A stretch of 64,000 nucleotides of DNA from Diphasiastrum complanatum (lineage: Eukaryota; Streptophyta; Lycopodiopsida; Lycopodiales; Lycopodiaceae), in assembly GCA_029204225.1 (NCBI GenBank), contig CM055101.1, positions 7,676,931-7,740,930 of the forward strand. Direction: 5' to 3'. The notes under the pieces are model-generated. The model was not told the origin of the DNA and searched no databases. It was given only the letters and a program-made list of their open reading frames with translations. Positions 1 to 9,785 of the stretch are shown in pieces (the first letter of the stretch is position 1; each line of letters begins with the position of its first letter). The position numbers and the translations under genes were made by a program.

Positions 1-144
1 GCACTCTTTAATGTTCTCTCTGTTTTTCTCTTCATGTGTGTTTAGGGTCGGTGTGGGTGGGTGTGTGTGTGCATGTGTGTGTTTGTGTGTGTGTTTCATG
101 CTACTGGTCTACGGTTTGTGTTATATATTAATTTATGTTTCATG

Positions 145-304
<160 letters not shown>

Positions 305-334
305 TGATACATCTAACATTTTCAACTTTTGCAG

Positions 335-1357
335 AAGGACCATAAGTTGGTATCAAGAAAAAGAGTTGCAAGAGAGATCGAGAATATTATTGATAGGATA
401 AATCACATGAATATTGATTTTGGATCATCATTGGCCCTAGATGATGCTCTTGTTGATGATGACCCCTTGCATGATATAACTAGTTCATCAATGCCTTGTG
501 ATTCAATCCATGTCTCCAAATCTCTAGAACGTTCTTACCACCCAACCACACCTATTCTAGATGTTGCACATGAGTCCTCCACCATACTCCACGTGGATTC
601 CACAAACTTGACCACCCCTTTAAAAAAGAGAACACGTCTTGGACGTATTATGACTAGTTTGAAAGATAATTGCAAATTACTACGCACTGTTGATGTGTCA
701 AAAGACATTCTAGGTCCTTTGTCTGACCTTCCTCTTCCACCTAGCTTGCAACCATTAGTAAAAACTTTTATTAGAAGTAGATATTCGTGTTGGCCACTCC
801 AATCACCATTACCATTAAATGGAACATCATTTACGTATTGGGGTCGAATGTACACGATCATGCCTAGTGAACACTTTCCTGAGGCTGGTTTGGGCCTTTT
901 TGCATTGAGTAGTACTGAGGTCCCTTTAAATAGTGTTGTGACATTGATGCCATATGCAGGACCTCAATACAATTGGGGTGGTTGGCATGCTTTGTGTCGT
1001 CACCATTGGAGGATGCAAGTATATGGCTTGAGTTCAAATGCTTGTTCTTTAGGGGAGCAACGCATGCAAGGAGGCAACATCTCAAGGGCAATTCGTACAT
1101 ACATTGATGGACGTCCAGATGTGCATGGAAACATTGCTGCATATATAAAGAGTTCCATTGGCCACCCTTTATTGACAAACTGTGAATTTGAAGAACACAC
1201 CAATGGAAAAGAAGAATATTTTACTAGGAATGTAAAGGGCACTTATGTAATGGTCTATGCCACTATATCTATCAGGTTTGGGGAGGAATTGTTCATCAAG
1301 TATAGTTTCAACCGTCGTCTAACCAAATGTTTGCAAAAGACAATAAGTCAAATGTGA
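335..1357 (+). CDS. SET-domain protein, 3' exon (340 codons)
   Basis: The exon starts after the splice acceptor at 334 and is open to a TGA at 1355-1357; the 5' part of the gene lies outside the window. The N-terminal half is low-complexity and acidic, then basic (KKRTRLGR). The C-terminal half carries SET-domain landmarks in order: GLGLFAL (about 887-907, the GxG loop), a strand ending in MPYAG (the usual EYxG position), YIDGR then GNIAAYIKSS (about 1102-1155, replacing the GNxxRFINHS cofactor motif), NCEFEE (about 1178) and FGEELFIKYSF (about 1277-1310, the GEELxxDY motif). Known of the family: SET domains transfer methyl groups from AdoMet to lysines, often on histones. The Asn-His-Ser-Cys motif is not conserved, so activity is doubtful. 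The frame is intact over 340 codons, unlike nearly everything else here. It precedes a TNP2 transposase on the same strand, so it may be transposon-carried. The call as a SET fold rests on motif order only. Confidence 0.72.
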   Translation, partial: KDHKLVSRKRVAREIENIIDRINHMNIDFGSSLALDDALVDDDPLHDITSSSMPCDSIHVSKSLERSYHPTTPILDVAHESSTILHVDSTNLTTPLKKRTRLGRIMTSLKDNCKLLRTVDVSKDILGPLSDLPLPPSLQPLVKTFIRSRYSCWPLQSPLPLNGTSFTYWGRMYTIMPSEHFPEAGLGLFALSSTEVPLNSVVTLMPYAGPQYNWGGWHALCRHHWRMQVYGLSSNACSLGEQRMQGGNISRAIRTYIDGRPDVHGNIAAYIKSSIGHPLLTNCEFEEHTNGKEEYFTRNVKGTYVMVYATISIRFGEELFIKYSFNRRLTKCLQKTISQM

Positions 1358-1644
1358 AGATTTAAATTTTGTTGATATGTAGAGATGTATAATCCATGCA
1401 TCTTGATTGTATTTGGTTTGTGTCATTAAATATGTCAAATGTTAGGAGCATTATTTGTCTTTGAGTTCATTGAATGTTAACAAGTTGAAAAGACAAATCT
1501 GTCTAATAGATACATTCGTATGTTCATACTTTTTAAACTAAGAGGTAATTTATATTCATATGCAACATTTAGATCTATCAAGTATTGGGAGGAAATGTTT
1601 ATCAGACAATGTTTCAACCTACTTCTTGTTATTTTGATATATAG

Positions 1645-3161
1645 GATTCTTCATCCTCATTTAGTGTTGGAGACAATAATCCTCGTAATGGTTGACGTAG
1701 ACGACGAATGCAATACAACGGTCCACATATAAAGCAATTACCTCGTCGTCTACGTCAAGGCTTAAAAGAGATGATGGAAATTGATGAGCACATTAATCAA
1801 GAGACTAATGCATCTGAATCTAGCTCATCTAGATCTACTTCTTTGCAAACAAGTTCCAATGATGAAAATGAGATTCCAATGAATGATGAATTTGAAGTCA
1901 TGGGAGATATGTTGGATGATATGTACGAGAACAATATTGCAGCTATACACAATGAACAAGACGAGGAGGCGCTTTCGTCTAAAGAAGAAAGAAAATTGCG
2001 AGAAGAATCAAAGACTGCATTGTATCCTGGAATAAAGACATCTCGTTTGGCGACTTCTCTACTTCTATTAAATCTTCAAGCCAAATATAGATGGAGTGAC
2101 CAAAGCCTCACATCATTATTTGAGTAAATTTTTTTTCATCTACTTGTCATTTTTGCTTTGAAACAAAATTTACAATTTGGACATCGAGTGATATTTTTTT
2201 TACAATGACTTCTTTTGTCATGTACAGACTATTGAAAAACAAAATTCTCCCATAAGGGAATGTCATGCCTGAGACAAGAGATGAGGCACAAAAAATGTTG
2301 ACTAACATCGGGATGGACTACAAGCAATATCATGCATGTCCAAAAGATTTTATTTTATATCGAGGAAGGTACGAATCACTCAAGAAATGTCCCATTTGTG
2401 ATACTCCTCGATATAGAGATGATTTGCAAGGGGCAACCATTCCGTGCAAAGTTTTACGACATTTTCCAATAATTCCACGATTGCAACGTTTATTTCACTG
2501 TAAATCTCTTGCACAACTTATGGACTGGCATGCACACCATACCTCTACGGATGGGATGATGAGGGTACCTTCAGATTCACCTGCATGAAAACACATCAAC
2601 AAAGAGTATCCAAGCTTTGCCAATGAGCCAAGAAATGTGAGATTTGGTCTTGCAACAGATGGTGTGAACCCCTTTGGTGTACGAGCAACTACGTGGTCCA
2701 TTTGGCCTGTTTGCTTGGTAAATTATAATATTCCTCCTTGGTTGAGTACAAAAAAGGGACACATTATGTTGGCACTTTTAATTCCTGGCCAACGCAAGGT
2801 TAAGAACATGGATGTGTATCTTGAGCCGCTTATTGACGAGTTGGAAGATTTGTGGAAGGGGATAAAAGCATATGACATTTTGCACCCCTTACATGAGAGG
2901 GAGTTTACAATACATGCCATTGTAATGTGGACAATGCATGACTATCCAGGATTAGGTGAATGCTCAGGTAATCATTCAAACAATGTCTATCTTGTCTACA
3001 TAGGAGTTTGTTTACAGTTACATACAACTAGTAATTCTTGACATTTACATGATATACTACAATGGCTATAGTTATTCTTTGATATATACTTTTTTTAATA
3101 GTGATTGATAGTATCCATTTGTTGGACAGGCTTTCAAATGGTTGGAAAAAATGCTTGTAAC

Positions 3162-3163
<2 letters not shown>
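1645..3163 (+). pseudogene. CACTA (En/Spm) TNP2-type transposase, spliced, truncated
   Basis: Three exons with consistent phases: 1645-2123 (donor GTAAAT), 2228-2967 (donor GTAATC) and 3130-3163 (after acceptor TTGGACAG). The product matches the TNP2 transposase family of plant CACTA DNA transposons: an acidic N-terminal region, then a Cys-rich block (YHACPKDFILYRG, KKCPICDTPRY), then FPIIPRLQRLF, SLAQLMDWH, FGLATDGVNPFG, WPVCLVNYNIPPW, LLIPGQRKVKNMDVYLEPL and MHDYPGLGECSG. The third exon begins GFQMVGKNAC, the usual start of the next Cys motif, and is then replaced by a (CT)n tract, so the rest of the protein is missing. In-frame stops: TGA 1693-1695, TAA 2253-2255 and TGA 2586-2588 (a Trp codon turned to stop). 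The element is dead. No CACTA terminal inverted repeat was identified. Confidence 0.9.
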
Positions 3164-3332
<169 letters not shown>

Positions 3333-3540
3333 GATGCAGTTTGAGGCTGAAAGGCCTGCAGGGGCTTGATCGAGTAGTGACTGTATGGAGTTTAGGGCTT
3401 TGCCTTCTCTTCTTGTGAACCTCTCTTAGGGTTAAATGTATAAGAGGGGTATCTTGTGTACATGTCACCGTGAACAAAAGTTATTTTGAGCGAGTTGCGT
3501 GGCCGATGGTTTTTGGTAGCCAGGGGTTTGGAACCTTAGT
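3333..3540. other. unassigned spacer between CACTA relic and gypsy fragment
   Basis: No coding frame or known repeat recognised. The segment begins with an acceptor-like GATGCAG and is moderately GC-rich compared with its neighbours. Confidence 0.4.
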
Positions 3541-5060
3541 TCAATTGGCAATTTGGTAGTCATTCTCTGGATTCAAGGAAATTTGGTACTTACGACAACA
3601 TTCAAGCACTTTTTCCAAGTGTTCCAGATGGTCTGATTCTAAACTATGGACTCCAAGATCATCCAAATAGATTTCAACACACTCCTTGAAAGCAAACTGC
3701 ATAACTCGTTGAAAAGTACTCAGTGCATTACAAAGTCCAAATGGCATAACTTTATAAGCATAGGTCCCCCATTTTGTTGCAAAAGTCGTTTTATGCTGGT
3801 CAGATGGTGTAATTTTAACTTGGTTGTATCCACTAAATCCATTTAAAAAACTATAAGCTTCCACTCCATCAAGGCGATCCAAATAGCTTTATTTAATGCC
3901 TTCAGATTACACAAATTCACATCTTATCATTTTTTGTTGGTGAGACAATGATTGGCGAAACTCATTTAGTATGTTCGATTTCAAAAATGAAATTAGCTTC
4001 TAGTAATCTCTACAATTCCTTTTTAATAGGATTTGTAATGTTCAGATTGCATAGATAAAATCTCGTGACTTTTGGAACTGCATCAGGTACCAATGGGATA
4101 GTATGCTCGACCAAAGAGGTAGGAAGTCCCTTTAGATCTTTGTAAGATGAAACAAAACAAACCTGATACTTGACCAAGAATTTTCTTAACACATTGAACT
4201 GGTTTGTTGAAAGTTGTGCTCCAACTTGTACTATTTTCTCATCTTCACTTGGTTCAACTAGATGCATAGGTTGCATCCTAGCCGTGGTCCATCATAAACT
4301 TCTTGTATTTTTGGCACTTGGTTCTCAGGTTCTCGATGAGCTTTTGGCAACATAATCATGACATTATCTAGAGTATAGCTTTTGAAGTGATCCGACATGT
4401 CATGTTGTATTGCATTTGCTCTCTCTTGTTCAAAGGGATTAACCTTTTTTTTCCATTTAGATTTATTGGGTGATGACTTTCGAGAGTTCTGACTTGATGA
4501 ATCATCTTTGATCTTTTCTTTATCTTTATCCATTAAAGGTGGTACATCAACATGATTACTGGATCAAATATAGAAACTATCTTGTTTGGTGGATTTTTCC
4601 ACTTTAGCACTGTGTTATAGTGCTGTTTAGCTTTCTTTTTGGTCATCGATCCTACAGACTTTTCTTCCTTCACAATGGCTGCTTCTGGTGGTTTCATTGG
4701 CGAGTCATCTGGACTATGTCAGATTCCAAATCTTGTAAGATCCATATGACTTAGGATTTGCTCATTTGTAGGTTTTGCATTCTTGTGATTAGATAAAGCT
4801 CGACTAATGAGAATAAGTCCATCTTCAATTGGATCTGGAACTGGATCGGTTGAAATCCATGCTACATTCATCATATTGACTGAAAATGTGATGGGTGTAT
4901 CAAGAGTATGATCTTCCATAGGTATGTCACTCACTTCTGATTTGTCATCACGTGGACACATGTAGCCCTCTGTACGTGCTTGATTCTAGTTAACATTATT
5001 AGATTGAGAATTATAATGGACTCCCAAAGCTTTTTTCGCTCGGTCACAAGTATGATCCGT
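3541..5060 (-). pseudogene. Ty3/gypsy pol fragment (protease-RT linker and reverse transcriptase)
   Basis: Minus-strand pieces in order: a linker with the conserved block NVAWISTDPVPDPIEDGL (about 4850), a Lys/Ser-rich stretch (4258-4533), the pre-RT region with LVEHTIPLVPDAVPKVTRF (4010-4276), and the RT palm with FLNGFSGYNQV, TKWGTYAYKVMPFGL and the catalytic EIYLDDLG (3541-3882). Frameshifts and stops separate the pieces. The linker is closely related to the minus-strand gypsy at 57909-58340, so these are two copies of one family. No LTR is attached. Reverse transcriptase copies element RNA into cDNA; this copy cannot be functional. Confidence 0.88.
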
Positions 5061-5297
5061 TGTGGAAAAATCATCATCCCCCTTCATTAGGGGAAATATG
5101 GGCACAAAATGGGCCCTTTAGACAAGTTTTTGACTTTAGAGAGAGATTTACATGGAGAGAGAAGAATATCTGGCAACATTTCGTACTTGCGGTTTTGTAT
5201 TCGAACTACTATGGGCAGGCACTTCTTATATTATAATTTTTAATTTTGAAGAATTCGTTCATCCTACGTGGCATTTCTTATAGGGCCCTTTTGTACT

Positions 5298-5880
5298 CAT
5301 GAGCTCTTGTAATGCCTTCACCATCAACATCCAAAAAAGTACCATCAATCACATCATCAACATCAAGAATGTTAGATCCAATGTCTACACCACCACTTGG
5401 TGCATTCATGAAGGAGATGGTTCTTCTACATTCTTTTGTGATGAGTCCAAGAAAGTCATTTTTCTATCCAATGTCCACACCACCACTTGGTGCATTCATG
5501 AAGGAGATGGTTCTTCTACATTCTTTTGTGATGAGTCCAAGAAAGTCATTTTTCCAGCAAGTGGAGTCACATGTCTTCATAAAGAGAGTAGATCAAATGG
5601 TTCTATCAAGAGACTTGGTGAGGGAGATAGTCACAAGTCAAGAAGAAGAGAAGTATGTGAAGAGTTCAAAGTAGGATGTACTTTGAATGATGTCATTGTG
5701 AATGATAGTGAGGAAGAATCATTATCATATGAGTCATTACCTAAATCATTGAATAGAAGTTCTTGTTTGAAAAATGAGAGTACTTCAATCATCCTTATGT
5801 TGAAGGTACTAATTATTTTTTTCATGGCTTCTAATGTCTTTGAGGTTTCTACTTCTTATATTAGAGGAGTTTCGAACACC
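5298..5880 (+). pseudogene. fragment of the pol-less copia-like family (accessory region)
   Basis: An open frame of 209 codons (5299-5928) whose core is closely similar, in DNA and in two frames, to 55536-55830 of the long element at 52.8-57.9 kb: CIHEGDGSSTFFCDESKKV here against CIHEGGGSSTLLCDESKKV there, then a shared stretch around 5600-5680 and again around 5760-5840 (MASNVFE). No gag or LTR is present. It is bounded by direct repeats GGGCCCTTTTGT (about 5283) and GGGCCTTTTGT (about 5886), suggesting insertion into a pre-existing sequence. The product has no recognised domain. Confidence 0.7.
5377..5556 (+). repeat. 90-bp tandem duplication, two copies
   Basis: Positions 5377-5466 and 5467-5556 are near-identical (the visible difference is CTACACC versus CCACACC). 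Because 90 is a multiple of 3 the frame is kept, and the encoded 30-residue block appears twice. The related sequence at 55.5 kb has one copy. Confidence 0.95.
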
Positions 5881-5894
5881 AAAAGGGCCTTTTG

Positions 5895-6116
5895 TCAAGA
5901 TGCTGTTTTTGACTTTTCAACTATTTGACGTACACTTGGGCCAGTTATATATTTACACCTGTGAAAGACCGTAACATTGTTTGCCGATCGATTTCTTTTT
6001 TGGAACTTTTCGGCCATATTTTTATACAACTCAAAACTCTCGTCGAGCAGGGTCTTGACTTGTGATTGGACCGTAATTGTTGCCCGTGAGTTTCCTAAGT
6101 GCACGAGACCTAACAC
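5895..6116 (-). CDS. small unrecognised ORF, 73 codons
   Basis: An intact Met-to-stop frame on the minus strand just outside the copia-like insertion. It contains TVQSQVKTLLDESFELYKNMAEK, which would form an amphipathic helix or short coiled coil, and a basic patch (QKRNR). No family recognised. It may be an exon of whatever occupied 5.1-6.2 kb before the insertion, or a chance frame. Confidence 0.25.
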   Translation of the reverse strand: MLGLVHLGNSRATITVQSQVKTLLDESFELYKNMAEKFQKRNRSANNVTVFHRCKYITGPSVRQIVEKSKTAS

Positions 6117-6278
6117 TCGTGGTTAAAGTAAGTCTATTTTGATCTAACCATACTTAGAGTAGCATATATGATTCATGAAAGACCGCCAACATTTATTACA
6201 AATTTGGTTTTCTATTTTCATACTGATTCAACTAAATTTTGTTTTAGACTATGTTGTTCATCTTCTTTTAGCTTTGCA

Positions 6279-7433
6279 ATGGCTTCGGGAAGCCGTAGAC
6301 CACAAAGCAATATTGTCTCAGTTTATGTTTGTAATGAAAATACTCTGATGGCTCTTGGATACCATGTATCTATAGAAAATTTTACTGGGTTCTCATGCAT
6401 CCCTCATCAAGAGGTGTTTTTGGTATAAAGAGAAAATCAAATATGGACTATAGGAATTTTTGGAAAGGTAGAATTTTAGATTTCAAAGTTTCACCCGGTG
6501 GTCGATCCATTTCAAAGGTCTTGATTCAACATGTCTACATGCATAAGGGAATTAGAGTGGAAGGCGTAAGTTCGAATGACAGACTCAAATGCAATTGTAA
6601 GTTTTGGAGAATTCTTTGCTTTGAGCTTTGCATCAATCATTTAGACGTGTATCTGAGTATTTAAATGACATATAGTTTTATGAATTTGTGCATATTTGTA
6701 TCCATCAAGCATAATTGAATGGCAACCTATACAATCCCTTGTCGGCATCATGGACATTATTCATTTTGATATTGGTCTTCTGCAATACAAGAACCGCTCC
6801 ACGAGATCACTTTTGGATTCTTGTATTTCTATGATTCATTGTACACACCATCCAATTTAGGTGGAAAATTAGAGGCGATATCATTACCCTCTTTCTCAAG
6901 CGAAGAATGGATTCCTTTAGATTCCACCATAGCAGAGAGCTTACAATCAAGATTTTTTATGGACATTCAAAACTGTATGAAATGTAGCATAGGTTCAAAA
7001 AACAATAGATGCCTTTTGCAATATTTGTAGATTTTTTTGTTGAATGTAATATTCGTAGAACAATGACAATGTTTATTTGTAGTGATTTAACAGACAATAT
7101 GCTATCAAGCCTCCTTGATGATTATTGGGATAAAAAGAGTAATGGCAATATCGGGTGCATAGTTAATAGATCGTCAATCAAATTTCGATATCTTATAGAA
7201 AAACAAGTTCTTTCTTAACATTTTATTATAGAAGATGGTCCAAAGTTGACAATGGATGGAAAGCATTGGATCAGAATTTTACAGTGAATCATCAAGATCA
7301 AATAGAAATCCAAGTGAGGCAAAATAATTCTACTGTTACAACAATTGAGGTGGAAGAAGATTGGATACTCGATCACATTCGATCAGAGCTGACCTTGCTG
7401 CAATATGATATTTCTAAACACTTCTGTTTTTGA
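6279..7433 (+). pseudogene. unrecognised spliced gene remnant
   Basis: The ATG at 6279 opens MASGSRRPQSNIVSVYVCNE; the frame slips near 6425 and resumes as MDYRNFWKGRILDFKVSPGG up to a consensus donor GTAAGT at 6597. Further open pieces lie at about 6821-7030 and 7030-7206 (SDLTDNMLSSLLDDYWDKK). A last exon runs from the acceptor at 7231 (ATTTTATTATAG) to a TGA at 7431-7433 and includes KALDQNFTVNHQDQIEIQV and VEEDWILDHIRSELTLLQYD. The last exon has clean coding character. I do not recognise the protein. It sits beside the histone/Ulp1 gene, facing it tail to tail, and could be a host gene relic or a component of a large DNA transposon. Exon joins in the middle are uncertain. Confidence 0.45.
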
Positions 7434-7923
7434 GTCAACAAGAGATTGGTAGGTGTATGTGTATTTATTTCAGTACACATTTGAAATGACTTTTAATGAT
7501 TTTATCTAAACATGTTTCAGTGTTTTTGGTATTGCAATATTTCATTTAAAATAATCTCAATGTTGATATTGTTTAACAAGTTTCTTTGATGTACAGGTAA
7601 GACCAAGACAAGAAAGTTGCATACAGTGTAAGGACTTAAATAGAAGCGTAGAAATTGTTGAAACCGCATAAACATTGGGATGATAGACGAGCAACAACAA
7701 TGTACTTTAAAAAAAAAAAATACGAAGAAGTCTCAAATGACTTCAAAATTTCATCAAACAATTTGTATTTAGTATTTTAAAAAATGTACATCGTTTTTAA
7801 AATTGATATAATATATTCATGGCATTCAGTAATAGCCAACTTTCTATTTGCCTATCTGTTGTTCTATGCGTCATCATGTGATGATATATTTCTATGCGTC
7901 TGTTGGAACTTATGTGACAATAT
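7434..7923. other. AT-rich 3' spacer, no gene seen
   Basis: The shared downstream region between the plus-strand remnant ending at 7433 and the minus-strand gene ending at 7924. It contains a short poly-A run near 7710 and no open frame of note. Confidence 0.5.
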
Positions 7924-9785
7924 TTACATTTCAATCAAAGGTGCTTGAGTCATATCCTCGAGCACTGCAACTTCATCCACAGATCCCCTAACAAGTTCAT
8001 CCGAGGCACCTTCATGCTTGTAGGGCCTTGCACACGATAGTAAAATTTCCAACATTTCATGCCAATACTGATGAATCACATTTGTTGATACCTCAGGACA
8101 TTGGAACTACACGATAAAATATCGAGTGTATGTATGTATTAGCCAATGTTTTAAAAAATATAAATTCACAAAGTTAACAATATATCATCATGATACTGGA
8201 ACTTGAGAAAAATACTTCACAGATACTAGCATCTGGAGGTTGCACCATACACCAATCCAAGAACGATTTAACATTCTAGATTGAATACCATCCGCAGCTA
8301 AAAACATCATCTTGTTGCGAAGACTGAGAATCACAGTGAAAAATTGTTAAATTATAATTCAATATAATTTTAAACTCCATGCCATCATGCAAATAAAATA
8401 CGTAAAAAAATTCTTTTTACCTTTGCATCAACAATCTCTATATTGGTATTTACAATCAGCCCATCCGGGGCCTGGGCAATAGCTCCACCATCCTCTTGTA
8501 CATGGACTTAACCATGGAATGAGTGGCATGCAAAGAATTCATTGTCATGCACACATGTGTGCAGCTTCCAGTAGAATCCACTTTCATGGATATGACGTGC
8601 ACACTCCAATGTTTGCTGCCAGAAAATGACAAGCAATGAATTACTAGAATCTATAAGAGTTTCCAAAAAGCAAATTTTACAGAAAACAAATATTACAAGA
8701 ATAAATTATCTTACTTTGAACAGTATGGGATGATGAACATTAATGCCTCCTTGCTACTGTGCCTGAAGAGCCTTCTGGATTTCCTCTCTTTATTCAACAG
8801 ATGCCCAAAAAATGGAGATACGACAAAAATCTCCTTCGTGATTGTATATGTGTATTTATGTACATAATATGCACAAGCGGATTCAACAACTGTGTCTGAG
8901 ATATAGGAGGTCTTCTCTTTTAGCTTTCTACAATGCGGGTCTTTGATATGCATTGCAAAATTAATATCGTCTATACAAAACATAAACTCTTCTCCAAGAT
9001 CATCTATTTTCTTGGCTATATACATGTCAAAATCAATGTACCTCTCAGAATAATAAAAAAGTGTCTTTAGGTTCATTGGAAAGTCCGATGTGCAACTCTT
9101 TATCAGTTGCATCAACATCAGAAACAATCATGTCCACCATTGTATTTAGGTCATCCGCATGTATAGAAGGAGAATCTTGCAGTTGAAGATCAGGGGTTAG
9201 GGGAGGACTCTCAACCAATAGAATTGCAGACGTACTAGCCAGATCTTTTCTAATGGGAGGAGGTGAGGGTGAAGAGCTAGGAGACCTGGGCTTGGGTTGC
9301 GAATGCTTGGGCTGTGCTTGCTATCTCTTTTTTTGGGGTGGGACAGGCCCCCTTTCAAGAGGAACTTGCCTTTGTGTGAAGCTAGACTTAAAAATGCTGT
9401 CATAGGTGTTTCGAAGCCTCATGACAAGAAGCCTGTCCTTGGGCATCAGTGTCACCCTCTTTCCATGAATGAAACACAACATCGAATCCTCAAACAATTT
9501 TGTCTGGAAGTCCTTGTATGCAGTATGGAGTGCCTCCAATGTAGTGATATTCCACCTCACTACATAGGGCAAATGAGTGGTCATATCCTGTGTAATCTCC
9601 CTGACAGCCAGGTAGAAGGCTGCTTTCGGGATCAGAAGTTTGGTGCTCCTCTGTAATGCCCTGATGTCCCTCAACCATGGACAGCGAGGTCTTCCGCGTC
9701 TTTGCGGATGTATGGGTTCAGAAGTCTGGGGACGAGACGGTTGAACAAAGCTGGTAAGCCTAGCGGGTTGCTTCGTCCGAGCCAT
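7924..9785 (-). pseudogene. CENH3-like histone H3 joined to Ulp1/C48 protease domain, four exons
   Basis: Exon 1 (9785-8715) starts MARTKQPAR, the H3 N-terminus, then a 37-residue tail, the N-helix (RDIRALQRSTKLLIP), helix 1 (KAAFYLAVREITQDM), a loop 1 ending in RW, helix 2 with LFEDSMLCFIHG, and KRVTLMPKD. LLIPxAxF, the Trp in a lengthened loop 1, DSMLC and RVTLM are CENH3-like rather than canonical H3. A TAG (9323-9321) follows PPQKKR, but the frame stays open about 90 codons through a Pro/Ser-rich linker. A slip in the T-run near 9057 leads into a region ending IIPYCS. Exon 2 (8615-8421) continues N-KHWSVHVISM, the His-Trp motif of C48 peptidases. Exon 3 (8323-8216) has SSQQDDVFSCGWY, the Gln and catalytic Cys motif. 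Exon 4 (8106-7924) ends in TAA. Donors GTAAG, GTAAAA and GTATTT and all phases agree. Damage: the TAG, the T-run slip, a frameshift in exon 2, a TAG after CGWYSI, and Asn where the catalytic Asp is expected (MNSL). Known: CENH3 marks centromeres and Ulp1 enzymes cleave SUMO. The joined architecture is my inference from frame and phase. Confidence 0.82.
9321..9785 (-). CDS. CENH3-like histone-fold ORF, 154 codons
   Basis: The first intact Met-to-stop part of the gene above, listed separately because it could be expressed alone if the TAG is the true stop. The N-terminal tail is short and lacks the canonical ARKS/K9-K27 context. The histone fold spans roughly residues 38-126. A C-terminal extension of about 28 residues (ending PVPPQKKR) is longer than in known H3 or CENH3 proteins. 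It has no intron in the histone-fold part, whereas typical plant CENH3 genes are split by several introns, which suggests a processed or captured origin. The upstream region carries repeats with GATATCGC and CTCGCGTGATGG. Confidence 0.78.
   Translation of the reverse strand: MARTKQPARLTSFVQPSRPQTSEPIHPQRRGRPRCPWLRDIRALQRSTKLLIPKAAFYLAVREITQDMTTHLPYVVRWNITTLEALHTAYKDFQTKLFEDSMLCFIHGKRVTLMPKDRLLVMRLRNTYDSIFKSSFTQRQVPLERGPVPPQKKR

Noticed and set aside
2586-2588. TGA in place of a Trp codon in TNP2 read as recoding (selenocysteine or alternative code)
   Set aside because: The same element also has a TAA and another TGA, and neighbouring retroelements show all three stops and frameshifts. Ordinary decay explains it.
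9297-9656. 119-codon plus-strand ORF
   Set aside because: It is antisense to the histone-like coding sequence and has no independent support.
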